Of a DNA stretch of 64,000 bases, positions 1 to 8,424 are shown one piece after another; within the stretch, counting starts at the first letter, position 1; the number at the start of each line of letters is the position of its first letter. Position numbers and translations under genes: made by a program. Source of the DNA: Maledivibacter halophilus (GTDB taxonomy: Bacteria > Bacillota > Clostridia > Peptostreptococcales > Caminicellaceae); contig NZ_FUZT01000002.1 of the NCBI RefSeq assembly GCF_900167445.1, positions 416,624 to 480,623 of the forward strand. The letters run 5' to 3'. The notes beneath the pieces are model-generated. The model was not told where the DNA came from and made no database searches. It saw only the letters and a program-made list of their open reading frames with translations.

Positions 1-2
1 TA

Positions 3-788
3 CTTGGTATGATATTTATATTAATATTTAATATAAATAGTATGGCAAAGGGTGCTCAAGAGCAGGTTAATTCAATTCAAGTATATTTGATGAAGGGTAT
101 AAGTGCTGAGCGAATAGAAGAAATAGGTGACGAAATAAATAAAATCCAAGGCCTTAAGAGTGTAGAATTTCATTCAAAACAGCAAGCCCTTGATAGAATG
201 AAAGGACTTTTTGGGGAAAATAAAGGTCTTTTGGAGGGATTAGAAGATAATCCACTTCCTAATTCATATATAGTATATGTAAATAATATTGAAGAAAGTG
301 AAAGGGTTGTAGGTGAAATTGAAGCTATAAGTGATATAGAATCAGTTAAATTTCATAAAGATATAGTTGGTAAGCTTATCAATATAACAAATTTTGTTAA
401 AATTATAGGTTTAGCTGTTATAGTAATTTTAATAGCCATATCAATTTTTATTATAGGTAATACAATAAAATTAACTGTTGCAGCTAGAAGAAGAGAGATA
501 AGTATAATGAAGTATGTAGGGGCTACCAATAGGTTCATAAGATGGCCCTTTTTTATAGAAGGAACCTTTTTAGGATTGATTGGTGGAGCTATTGCTCTTC
601 TAATAGTCTTTTTCGCCTATAAATATCTCTATGGTATAGCAGCAAAAAACTTTTTCGTAATATTAACTGCATATTTAGTACCTGCTCAATATGTACTGGA
701 TAATTTATTATTGATATTTATAGTATTAGGAGCAGGAATAGGTGCATTGGGTAGTATAACTTCAATGAAAAAATATTTGAAAGTGTAA
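3..788 (+). CDS. ftsX: Cell-division ABC transporter permease FtsX (5' end missing)
   Basis: FtsX is the membrane half of the FtsEX complex, which uses ATP from FtsE to switch on extracellular peptidoglycan hydrolases at the division site. The reading frame is open to the window edge, so the cytoplasmic start and most of the first membrane segment are lost; about 260 of the usual ~300 residues are present. Visible are the extracellular FtsX loop (NSIQVYLMKGIS onward), then three hydrophobic segments near residues 130-155, 185-210 and 230-255 of the visible part, and the FtsX-type stretch AARRREISIMKYVGAT. The next gene encodes an M23 hydrolase activator of the class FtsEX controls, which supports the call. 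ftsE should lie just upstream. Confidence 0.93.
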   Translation, partial: LGMIFILIFNINSMAKGAQEQVNSIQVYLMKGISAERIEEIGDEINKIQGLKSVEFHSKQQALDRMKGLFGENKGLLEGLEDNPLPNSYIVYVNNIEESERVVGEIEAISDIESVKFHKDIVGKLINITNFVKIIGLAVIVILIAISIFIIGNTIKLTVAARRREISIMKYVGATNRFIRWPFFIEGTFLGLIGGAIALLIVFFAYKYLYGIAAKNFFVILTAYLVPAQYVLDNLLLIFIVLGAGIGALGSITSMKKYLKV

Positions 789-825
789 AACAAGCCATAT
801 AACGAGAGGGGGATATATACAAAAG

Positions 826-1959
826 ATGAGTAGAAAGAAAACTTTAGTTGTTTTTGTTTCATTATTTTTAATATTTACAATGGCCTTTGAGGCATTTGCA
901 TTTAATACGGATAAAGATAAGCAGAAATTAGATGAGGTAACTAAAGAGAAAGAGGAAGTTACTAAGCAAAAAAAACAAAATGAAAAACAGCAGGGTGATA
1001 TTACACAAAAAATTCATAAATTAGAAGAAAATATACGTAACCTTGAAGGTGAGATAGCTCAAATAAATAAAGATATTAACGAAACTAAAGGTAGAATAGA
1101 AACAACAAAAGGAGAATTAATAAAGGCGGAAGAAAATCTGTCTACTAAGAATGAGACATTTAATTCCAGACTGGAAGTAATGTATAAAAATGGAGATGTA
1201 GGTTATATTGAAGTGTTGCTTGGTTCTACAGACTTTGAAGACTTATTGACTAGAATCGATATGGTAAAAAGATTGGTAAAGCACGATACAGATCTTTTAA
1301 AATACTTAAAGGAACAAAGGGATCTTATTGAAAACAAGAAAATCACCCTTGAAAATCAAAAATCTCAACTCCTTACCTTAATGAATAATACTAAGAAAAA
1401 GCAGGAAGATTTAAGGGTATCAAGGGGAGCGATGCAAAGAGCCAAGAAGGAACTTGAAAAGAATCATGTTGCACTGGAAAAACAAGAAGATGAATTAGCT
1501 GATTTAGCTGAACGAATTAAGGAAGTAATTATTAGAAATCAATCCGATGAAAATTATGTTGGAGGGCAAATGACTTGGCCAGCTCCTGGGGTTAGAACAA
1601 TTACTTCACCATTTGGCTATAGAATACATCCGATTTTAAGAAGGAAAAAACTACATACAGGTATAGACATAGGTATAGGCTATGGAGAGAACATAGTTGC
1701 AGCCCAAAGTGGTAAAGTTATGTATGCAGATTGGCAAGGGGGCTATGGTAAGGTTGTAATGATTGACCATGGTGGAGGTATAGTAACCTTATATGCCCAC
1801 AATTCTAAGTTGTTAGTTAAAGAAGGACAAAGGGTTGAAAGGGGACAAGTTATTTCAAAATGTGGAAGCACAGGAATGTCAACGGGAGCACATTTGCATT
1901 TTGAAGTCCGTGAAAATGGCCAATATGTGAATCCAGAAAAATATGTTAAAAGGCCTTAA
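826..1959 (+). CDS. Secreted murein hydrolase activator, EnvC/PcsB-like, with M23 (LytM) domain
   Basis: A 377-residue exported protein. A signal peptide (residues 1 to ~25, ending AFEAFA) is followed by a long charged coiled coil (about 28-235) and a C-terminal M23/LytM domain (about 250-372). The zinc-binding pattern is complete: HTGID (H277, D281), a YAH motif near 324 and HLH at 356-358, so unlike E. coli EnvC, which is catalytically dead, this copy may itself cut peptidoglycan. Coiled coil plus LytM is the architecture of proteins controlled by FtsEX, and the gene sits 37 bases after ftsX, very probably in the same operon. ATG preceded by GAGAGGGGG. A strong terminator follows. Confidence 0.92.
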   Translation: MSRKKTLVVFVSLFLIFTMAFEAFAFNTDKDKQKLDEVTKEKEEVTKQKKQNEKQQGDITQKIHKLEENIRNLEGEIAQINKDINETKGRIETTKGELIKAEENLSTKNETFNSRLEVMYKNGDVGYIEVLLGSTDFEDLLTRIDMVKRLVKHDTDLLKYLKEQRDLIENKKITLENQKSQLLTLMNNTKKKQEDLRVSRGAMQRAKKELEKNHVALEKQEDELADLAERIKEVIIRNQSDENYVGGQMTWPAPGVRTITSPFGYRIHPILRRKKLHTGIDIGIGYGENIVAAQSGKVMYADWQGGYGKVVMIDHGGGIVTLYAHNSKLLVKEGQRVERGQVISKCGSTGMSTGAHLHFEVRENGQYVNPEKYVKRP

Positions 1960-1975
1960 TAGAATCTTAAATAGT

Positions 1976-2019
1976 AAAGGTTTCTATTCTTATTAAGAAA
2001 TAGAAGCCTTTATTATTTT
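1976..2019 (+). terminator. Rho-independent terminator after the ftsX/M23 operon
   Basis: A 13-bp stem pairs AAAGGTTTCTATT (1976-1988) with AATAGAAGCCTTT (1999-2011), with one G-T pair, followed by the T-rich run TATTATTTTT. It closes the division-gene operon before the protease gene. Confidence 0.85.
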
Positions 2020-2026
2020 TAAAATT

Positions 2027-2055
2027 TTGTTGAATACCAGTAAAGATGGTATAAT
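2027..2055 (+). promoter_or_regulatory. Likely sigma-A promoter for the S41 protease
   Basis: TATAAT at 2050-2055 is preceded by TGG, giving an extended -10 (TGnTATAAT). A weak -35 (TTGTTG, 2027-2032) lies 17 bases upstream. The site sits just after the terminator and about 70 bases before the start codon. Confidence 0.6.
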
Positions 2056-2122
2056 GAGTAGTGAAAATTAATAAAATAAAATATCGGGGATATTTAATGA
2101 AAAAAACATAGAGGTGAAATTA

Positions 2123-3337
2123 ATGATTAAAAAGAGAACCGCTTTTATAGGTGCAGTGGTTATAATTGTAATTACCGCTTTACTTACAGCATTTGTTTCC
2201 AATATGGTTGCAGTTAAGCTTGATAATAAGGTTTATATTTCAAAAAATGAATATGAAAGATTAGTTGGCATCAAGGATAAATTTAGCAAGGCACTTTATC
2301 TCAAAAACATTATTAAAGAAAACTACTATGAGCCTGTTGAAGAAGAAATTTTTGAAGATGGAGTCTTAAAAGGGCTATTTGAAGCATTAGAAGATCCTTA
2401 TTCGGAATATATGACAAAATCAGAATTTGATAGTTTTATGACCCATACCAAAGGATCTTATGGTGGAATAGGAGTTATTGTTACTCCAGGTGCAGATGGA
2501 TATATAACTGTTGTTTCGCCTATAGAAGATACTCCAGGAGAAAAGGCAGGTATTATTAGTGGAGATAAAATTATTAAAGTTAATGATAAAGAGGTTACAG
2601 CTGATGAGCTTGATGAGGCAGTTGCAATAATGAAGGGGAAACCAGGTACCCGTGTAGATATAACTATACTTAGACCAAATAGAAAAGAACCTTTGTCTAT
2701 TACAATTCAAAGAGAAGAAATAAGACTTAATACCGTTAAATCAAGAGTAATTAATGACAATATTGGGTATTTAAGAATAACAATGTTTGATGATAAAACT
2801 GCAGAAGATTTTAAAAAACATTTAAAAGGGTTAGAATCAAAAAATATAAAGGGTCTAATTATTGATCTTAGGAACAATCCTGGTGGATCATTAAAGGAAT
2901 GTGTTGAAATAGCTGATGAGCTTTTGGGTAAGCAGACTATAGTATATACTAAAGACAGGGCTGGAAATAAGGAATATTTAGATTCAGATGCTAAAAAGAT
3001 TGATTACCCCTTTACCATATTAGTAAATAAAGGGAGTGCAAGTGCTTCAGAAATTTTAACCGGGGCGGTTAAAGATACAAAATCTGGAGTGATTGTTGGA
3101 ACTACTACCTTTGGTAAGGGATTAGTTCAGACAGTTAGAGAATTAACAGATGGAACAGGATTTAAGCTTACTATATCTCAATATTATACTCCAAATGGTA
3201 ATTATATACATGGCAAAGGAATAGAACCTGATATTACTATTGAATTACCTGATGAACTTAAAGAAAAAACAGAAATAACCGATAAGGAAGATATACAATT
3301 ACAAAAAGCCCTTGAGATTTTAAAGGGTAAAATATAA
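2123..3337 (+). CDS. C-terminal processing serine protease, S41 family (CtpA/CtpB type)
   Basis: A membrane-anchored, externally facing protease of 404 residues. An N-terminal anchor (residues ~5-27) is followed by a PDZ domain (about 95-180, GSYGGIGV...PGEKAGI) and the S41 catalytic domain. The triad can be placed by spacing as S307 (in GSASASE), K332 (in FGKG) and Q336, the same S-x24-K-x3-Q spacing as B. subtilis CtpB. The ATG at 2123 is preferred because GAGGTG at 2111-2116 is then a well-placed ribosome site; a GTG at 2114 is inside that site. In Bacilli such proteases act in sporulation signalling or envelope quality control; the substrate here is unknown. The next gene also carries a PDZ domain. 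Confidence 0.93.
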   Translation: MIKKRTAFIGAVVIIVITALLTAFVSNMVAVKLDNKVYISKNEYERLVGIKDKFSKALYLKNIIKENYYEPVEEEIFEDGVLKGLFEALEDPYSEYMTKSEFDSFMTHTKGSYGGIGVIVTPGADGYITVVSPIEDTPGEKAGIISGDKIIKVNDKEVTADELDEAVAIMKGKPGTRVDITILRPNRKEPLSITIQREEIRLNTVKSRVINDNIGYLRITMFDDKTAEDFKKHLKGLESKNIKGLIIDLRNNPGGSLKECVEIADELLGKQTIVYTKDRAGNKEYLDSDAKKIDYPFTILVNKGSASASEILTGAVKDTKSGVIVGTTTFGKGLVQTVRELTDGTGFKLTISQYYTPNGNYIHGKGIEPDITIELPDELKEKTEITDKEDIQLQKALEILKGKI

Positions 3338-3350
3338 AAGAGCTATGATT

Positions 3351-3370
3351 GCCCGGGAAAAGTCTCGGGC
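3351..3370. terminator. Short GC-rich hairpin between the protease and PDZ genes
   Basis: GCCCGGGA and TCTCGGGC form an 8-bp stem with a tiny loop, but no T-run follows, so it may only slow transcription or protect the upstream message. Confidence 0.35.
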
Positions 3371-3402
3371 TTGGATAGTCTTTGAGGCAGGTGATAACAG
3401 TG

Positions 3403-4635
3403 ATGGAGTGGCTAGAACTTATAAGCCTATCCCTACAATCAGTTCTAACTATTATTATAAATCCATTGTTTTGGGTAGTATTATTTCTTATATATTTTCA
3501 ATATAAAAAAGTAGTTAGAATGGAAGCAAAGCTTCTAGGAAAAGAAAAGGCCACAGCAAGAGAAAGAGTTCTATCATCCTTAGGGGTAGGTATTATTGGT
3601 GGTTTGCTAGGGACTGTAGTAGTTTCTGTTTTAGGAGTTGCTATTGAACTTGAAGACTTTAGGTTTATATTGCCCCTTGCAATATTTCTAATGCTAATTA
3701 ATGTAAGATATCTATGCTTTTCATATGCTGGTGGAATTCTTTCTATTTCAAGTTTAATATTTGGCTTTCCAAAGGTGAATGTATCAAGTATTATAGCCTT
3801 AGTTGCAGTGCTGCATCTTATTGAAAGTATATTAATATGGATAGATGGTCATAATAATCCAACTCCCATTTTTATTGAGCATGATAAATATGGTACTGTT
3901 GGAGGTTTTACACTGCAAAGATTTTGGCCTATACCTTTTGCAGTTTTGCTGGTGGTATTGAGTAAATTGTCTGGAACAACAGATATAAATTTACCAGATT
4001 GGTGGCCATTATTTATTTCCCGCAGTTTAGATGTTGATAATATTACCCTTCAGTTAACTGTTGTTATAGCTGCCCTTGGATATGGAGATATTGCTATAAC
4101 ATCTTCTCCAAGAGAAAAGAGCAAAAAATCCTCCTTAAGACTTGGACTCTATAGCATTATACTCCTTATACTTGCAGGTATATCTTCATATATCTATGCA
4201 TTTAAATTTATTGCTGCCATATTTACACCTGTTGCCCATGAAGCTTTAATTATTTATAGTCAAAGAGAAGAAAAAAATAGAATGCCTATTTACAAAAAAC
4301 ACCATAGTGGGCTTACTGTACTTGATGTAAAGAAAGATAGTATTGGAGAGAAAATGGGAATAAAGCCTGGATTTGTTATACTTAAAGCAAATAATTATTA
4401 TATAAATGAAAAAGAAGAATTACTTTATTTATTAAACCAATTTCCTACATATCTTTGGATTGAGGCATTAGATGAAAAGGGCAACAAAATTATATTAGAG
4501 CATACAGATTTTTCAAAGGGTATAAACTCTATAGGAACTATAGTTATTCCAAAGAGCTCTAATTTTGTTGTTTCTACTGGTGAAAATGTAAGTATTATTA
4601 AAAATTTAGTTAAGAAAATATTTAAGAAAAGATAG
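3403..4635 (+). CDS. Polytopic membrane protein with C-terminal PDZ domain (MinJ-like)
   Basis: About 410 residues. Roughly seven or eight hydrophobic segments occupy the first ~290 residues, followed by a PDZ-like domain near 300-370 (HHSGLTVLDV...SIGEKMGIKPGFVILKANN). This membrane-plus-PDZ layout is shared with B. subtilis MinJ, which links DivIVA to MinD, and position beside ctp and ftsX genes fits a division or envelope role; overall similarity to MinJ is not established here. The start is uncertain: GTG 3400 and ATG 3403 both sit behind CAGGTG, and a TTG at 3382 is too close to its own upstream AGG. It follows the protease by about 65 bases and is probably cotranscribed. Confidence 0.75.
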   Translation: MEWLELISLSLQSVLTIIINPLFWVVLFLIYFQYKKVVRMEAKLLGKEKATARERVLSSLGVGIIGGLLGTVVVSVLGVAIELEDFRFILPLAIFLMLINVRYLCFSYAGGILSISSLIFGFPKVNVSSIIALVAVLHLIESILIWIDGHNNPTPIFIEHDKYGTVGGFTLQRFWPIPFAVLLVVLSKLSGTTDINLPDWWPLFISRSLDVDNITLQLTVVIAALGYGDIAITSSPREKSKKSSLRLGLYSIILLILAGISSYIYAFKFIAAIFTPVAHEALIIYSQREEKNRMPIYKKHHSGLTVLDVKKDSIGEKMGIKPGFVILKANNYYINEKEELLYLLNQFPTYLWIEALDEKGNKIILEHTDFSKGINSIGTIVIPKSSNFVVSTGENVSIIKNLVKKIFKKR

Positions 4636-4795
4636 AATTATAGAAATTTAAGTAAGGCCTTTAATTTATGCACAATTAAACTCCCAAGAAGCATTAAATA
4701 TTTTGATGTTTATAAATTAAGTTTTACTATATAAATTCTATATATATGTTATAATTTATATAGATGTGCAGACTGCTGGGAGGTAATGAATATAG

Positions 4796-5902
4796 ATGTC
4801 AGATAAAAAAAGAATACCATATTTGAATTTTATACCGCTATTGATAATAGCCTTTATATTATATAAGATTATAAATAAGATAGATTTTTTCCTGTTTATA
4901 AATATTAATTTATTGTCTATCCTTAGTCCTGTAATATGGGCATTTGCTATAGCTTATTTATTAAATTCTCCAATGTCATATATTGAAAGGAATTTTAAAT
5001 TAAAAAGAGGATGGAGCATATTAATTATTTATATGTTTGTTATTGGAATTACAACAATATTTATAACTATAGTTTCTCCTAGGATTATAAACAGTATTCT
5101 AGATCTTTTGAAGAATTTACCGGATTATATTAAAATAACAGATATATGGATAACAGAAAAAATAACAGATTTAAAGCTATTGGACAACTATGGAATTACC
5201 CCCTATGTTGAAGATGGTCTTAATAAAATTATTGAGCAAGTAGGTAATTATCTTAATAGCATCTTATCTGCAGTTGTATCAAAGGCAATTAACTTTACCT
5301 CTACAATATTTAAAATAATTCTATCTATGATTATAGCTGTTTATTTCTTAAAGGATAAGGAAATATTTATTTTAAGCTTAAAAAAAGTGGTTTTTGCTTT
5401 GTTAAACAAACAAATGGCTAAGGGTGTAATAGAATTTGCAGCAGAACTTGATAGACTATTTTCCCAGTTTATAATTGGTAAATTTATAGATTCCTGTATA
5501 ATTGGCGCCATGTGCTTTATAGGGCTTCTTATTATAAAGGCACCCTATGCTTTGCTTTTAAGCTTAATAGTTGGTATAGCAAATATGATACCATATTTTG
5601 GCCCATTTATAGGAGCTGTACCAGCGGTTGCTATTACTCTTTTTGATAGTCCCATTAAAGCTATATGGGTTTTAGTATTTATAATAGCACTTCAGCAGTT
5701 TGACGGCTTATTTTTAGGGCCTATGATCCTTGGGGATAAGGTTGGGCTATCACCATTTTGGATAATCTTAGCTATAATAATCGGTGGCGGAATGTTTGGA
5801 GTTATAGGAATGTTTTTAGGTGTTCCCATAATGGCTGTTATAAAAGCATTATTTGATAAGTTTATTAATAAGAGACTTGATGCGCAGAATATTAGGATGT
5901 AA
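4796..5902 (+). CDS. AI-2E/PerM-family permease (YtvI-like)
   Basis: A 368-residue integral membrane protein with about seven hydrophobic segments and the family's signature regions: LNSPMSYIERNFKLKRGWS near the second helix and, near the C terminus, FGPFIGAVPAVAITLF followed by DGLFLGPMILGDKVGLSPFW. Proteins of this family were named after the AI-2 exporter TqsA, but many Firmicutes members are linked instead to sodium/proton or stress transport, so the substrate is unknown. The start ATG follows GGGAGG by 11 bases. The stop codon lies inside a repeat element, and a bidirectional terminator separates the gene from the convergent DsrE-like gene. Confidence 0.85.
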   Translation: MSDKKRIPYLNFIPLLIIAFILYKIINKIDFFLFININLLSILSPVIWAFAIAYLLNSPMSYIERNFKLKRGWSILIIYMFVIGITTIFITIVSPRIINSILDLLKNLPDYIKITDIWITEKITDLKLLDNYGITPYVEDGLNKIIEQVGNYLNSILSAVVSKAINFTSTIFKIILSMIIAVYFLKDKEIFILSLKKVVFALLNKQMAKGVIEFAAELDRLFSQFIIGKFIDSCIIGAMCFIGLLIIKAPYALLLSLIVGIANMIPYFGPFIGAVPAVAITLFDSPIKAIWVLVFIIALQQFDGLFLGPMILGDKVGLSPFWIILAIIIGGGMFGVIGMFLGVPIMAVIKALFDKFINKRLDAQNIRM

Positions 5903-6000
5903 AGAATTTTAAAATATAAAATATAGTAGAGAGAGTCAGGTGGATTATCCACATATTGTATTTTAAAACTAATAATGTTAACTATGCAATTTTTTCATAT
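5897..6000. repeat. Repeat family 2, copy 1 (~104-bp palindromic element)
   Basis: Aligns without gaps to 47463-47566 with few substitutions. Both copies contain an inner inverted repeat (TTTTAAAATA..., paired with ...TATTTTAAAA) and end in a segment related to GTTAACTATGCAATTTTTTCATAT. This copy overlaps the stop codon of the permease gene. No coding capacity; it looks like a small non-autonomous element. Confidence 0.7.
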
Positions 6001-6009
6001 GATTCTTAT

Positions 6010-6066
6010 AAAAAAGATGATTAGCAAGCTTTTATTCTACAAGGTTTTGCTAATCGTCTTTTTGTG
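6010..6066. terminator. Bidirectional terminator between convergent genes
   Basis: AAAAAGATGATTAGCAA pairs with TTGCTAATCGTCTTTTT across an ~18-base loop. A/T runs flank both sides, so it can stop the permease transcript and the minus-strand DsrE-like transcript. Confidence 0.85.
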
Positions 6067-6102
6067 TTTATACAAGCTTTAGCTGTATTTTTAGATATCA
6101 CA

Positions 6103-6579
6103 TTAAATAAACAACTGTATTTCCGAGTCAATTGCATCCTTTAAATAACCCTTTGCATCTATAACTTTAACTTCATCTATTAACTCATCCTTTTTAAGAC
6201 CCATAACCTCCATTGATAATTTACATCCATAAAAATTTACACCCTTTTTTCTAGCTCCACTCAAAAAGGCTTCTAGAGGTGGAGCTTCATCATCTTTCAT
6301 CATTTCCTTTAGGAGTATTTTACCAAGTCCGCTGAAATTCATCTTAGATAGAGGTAAATTTTCCGGTCCCTTTGGTGATACCATAGAAAACATTTTTTCA
6401 TAGCTGGTTTTATTTTCTTCTGATATTTTCTGGGGGTCTCTCAATAAAAACAGACCCCAGAATGCAAAAAACATACTAACATCTATACCTAGCTCTCTTG
6501 CTGAGTTTGCCAGTATTAGGGCTGCTAAAGCTTTATCATAATCTCCACTAAATAGTATCATGTTCATCTTTTTAGACAT
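6103..6579 (-). CDS. DsrE/DsrF/DsrH-like (DsrE2-type) protein
   Basis: A 158-residue soluble protein of the DsrE/F fold. MNMILFSGDYDKALAALILA is the first strand-helix of the family, and a single conserved-type cysteine lies in YGCKLSMEVMGL near residue 120. Such proteins commonly bind sulfur as a persulfide and pass it between partners. The gene lies 150 bases downstream of a cysteine-desulfurase-like gene on the same strand, which would be a natural sulfur donor, although a terminator lies between them. The ATG at 6579 follows AAAGGAAG by 8 bases; a GTG nine bases upstream lies within that ribosome site. Function inferred from family only. Confidence 0.8.
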   Translation of the reverse strand: MSKKMNMILFSGDYDKALAALILANSARELGIDVSMFFAFWGLFLLRDPQKISEENKTSYEKMFSMVSPKGPENLPLSKMNFSGLGKILLKEMMKDDEAPPLEAFLSGARKKGVNFYGCKLSMEVMGLKKDELIDEVKVIDAKGYLKDAIDSEIQLFI

Positions 6580-6677
6580 GCTTAACACTTCCTTTTAAAT
6601 TTATACCTGCTTCATTATTTTTCCCAAAACAAATTTGAATATTATATGTATTTTACAAATAGCTAATTTCCTACAAT

Positions 6678-6705
6678 AAAAAAGACCTATATTAATATAC
6701 AGGTC
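6678..6705 (-). terminator. Terminator of the aminotransferase gene (minus strand)
   Basis: Read on the minus strand, GACCTGTATATTAATATAGGTC is a near-perfect stem followed by TTTTTT. It lies 25 bases after the stop of the class V aminotransferase, so that gene and the DsrE-like gene are likely only partly cotranscribed. Confidence 0.85.
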
Positions 6706-6729
6706 CGTAGTAAAATAGAGTATTGTATT

Positions 6730-8094
6730 TTAGAATTTAGAACTAATAAAGCGAGTCGATTTTTTATTTGTTTCGTATTTATTCAAATAGTATTTTTTAT
6801 TAATAGATATCTTATTAAGAGCATTAATTAAACAATCAACTTCATATTTATTGTTATACATACCAAAGCTTATTCTTACCATTCCAGGATGGGGCAAAGA
6901 AGAATCATTAATACGTCTTTCTATTACTTCCTGACTAACATTAAGGAGATTATGAAGATAAGGGTGGGCACAAAAACATCCATTTCTCACTGCTATACCA
7001 GCTTCGTATGAGAGAATATTTGCCAAGGTTTCATGATGTATCCCTTTCATATTAAATGTGATGATTCCTACTCTATCATTGTAATTGGAAGTATCACCAT
7101 ACATTTCTATATCTGGTACAGTTTTTAATCCTTCAATTGCATATTCAGTTAATTTTTTTTCATATTCATGTATGCTTCTGATTCCAAGGAAATCTAAAGT
7201 TTTTATGGCTGCCGATAAGGCTATTACTCCGATTATATTTGGAGAGCCAGCTTCCTCTTTATGTGGTGGCTCAGCCCATTTTACATAATCGTGGGTAACG
7301 ATTTCCACTGTCCCACCGCCTGGATAATCTGGGGCTCCCTTTTCAAAGGTGGACTTTGGACCGATAAGAACTCCTATGCCAAAGGGAGCATACATTTTAT
7401 GAGCTGAGAAAACCAAGTAATCTATATTGTGTTTTGGATCTTGATTATTCATTTTAATAGGGAGATGGGCTGCTAATTGAGCGCCATCAACCAGGATTTC
7501 TGAATTATATCTATGGGCCAGCTCTGCAATTTTATAAATGGGGTTAATATAACCGGTTACATTTGAAATACCTGCCACGGTAACAAGTCTAACATTATCG
7601 GAATATTTTTTTAGTTTATATTCTAAATCCTTTAAAGATAAACGACCCTTTTCATCAATATCGACATAATCTACTTTAAATTTTTCTCTCCATGGTAAGT
7701 CATTAGAATGATGTTCCATATTTGTTGATAAAATTACATTTTTTCCATTTTTCTTGTCTAACCTGTAAGAAAGCTTGTTAATAGCTTCAGTGGTATTTTT
7801 TACGAAAATTATAGTATCCTTAGACAGATCGGCGCCCATAAATTTAGCTATTATTTCTCTGGACTTTTCATACATTGAGGAGGAAAATCTTGACTTATAT
7901 CCTGTACCTCTATGTATGGAGGAATACATGGAAGAGAAGGCAAGAACCTCATATAACACATTTTTTAGAGGTGGTGTAGTGGCTGCATTATCAAAATTAA
8001 TTTCGGTCATATATTTATCTTTTCCTAAGGGAATTTTAATGTTTACGCCGTGGACATATGATCTGAAGTAAGGAAAGTCATTTTTAGTAAGCAT
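6730..8094 (-). CDS. Class V aminotransferase / cysteine desulfurase-like PLP enzyme
   Basis: A 454-residue PLP enzyme. After an unusual ~30-residue lead-in comes NFDNAATTPP (cofactor region of the NifS/SufS superfamily), then VDGAQLAAHLP, the PLP lysine in SAHKMYAP, and GCFCAHP near the C terminus, where desulfurases carry the persulfide cysteine. This pattern suggests sulfur removal from cysteine or a related substrate, but it is longer than IscS/SufS (~400) and not next to a scaffold gene, so the exact reaction is open. The ATG at 8094 follows GGGAAGG well; a GTG at 8103 is part of that ribosome site. The DsrE-like protein downstream may accept the sulfur. Confidence 0.82.
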   Translation of the reverse strand: MLTKNDFPYFRSYVHGVNIKIPLGKDKYMTEINFDNAATTPPLKNVLYEVLAFSSMYSSIHRGTGYKSRFSSSMYEKSREIIAKFMGADLSKDTIIFVKNTTEAINKLSYRLDKKNGKNVILSTNMEHHSNDLPWREKFKVDYVDIDEKGRLSLKDLEYKLKKYSDNVRLVTVAGISNVTGYINPIYKIAELAHRYNSEILVDGAQLAAHLPIKMNNQDPKHNIDYLVFSAHKMYAPFGIGVLIGPKSTFEKGAPDYPGGGTVEIVTHDYVKWAEPPHKEEAGSPNIIGVIALSAAIKTLDFLGIRSIHEYEKKLTEYAIEGLKTVPDIEMYGDTSNYNDRVGIITFNMKGIHHETLANILSYEAGIAVRNGCFCAHPYLHNLLNVSQEVIERRINDSSLPHPGMVRISFGMYNNKYEVDCLINALNKISINKKYYLNKYETNKKSTRFISSKF

Positions 8095-8200
8095 ATTATT
8101 CACCTTCCCAAATGTATTTAGAAACTCTAGTCATGAAAATTCATCATAATAATAGTTTATTCACATAAAAAATAAATGTGATTTAATTTCTATGATTTCA

Positions 8201-8229
8201 TTGACTTGATAATAAAAGAGGTATATAAT
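8201..8229 (+). promoter_or_regulatory. Sigma-A promoter for uvrBA
   Basis: TTGACT (8201-8206), 17 bases, TATAAT (8224-8229): close to consensus. The gap 8095-8424 otherwise contains only the ~190-base uvrB leader, which has a small hairpin around 8308-8323 (GGTAT...ATACC); no gene is visible in it. Confidence 0.8.
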
Positions 8230-8424
8230 TTACTGGAAGATACGAACTAATGTTTGATTAAAGATAAAGATAATATGAATTATAATACAATTTTGAGTAG
8301 GATAGAAAAGGTATTGTAGATACCTTAAGACCCCAAAGAATGACTTCAACCTTAGAGCTTAAAATCTAAAACTTATAACTACAAATGTGTCGAAGACATA
8401 TTTGTAAATATACGAGGTGTTTTT

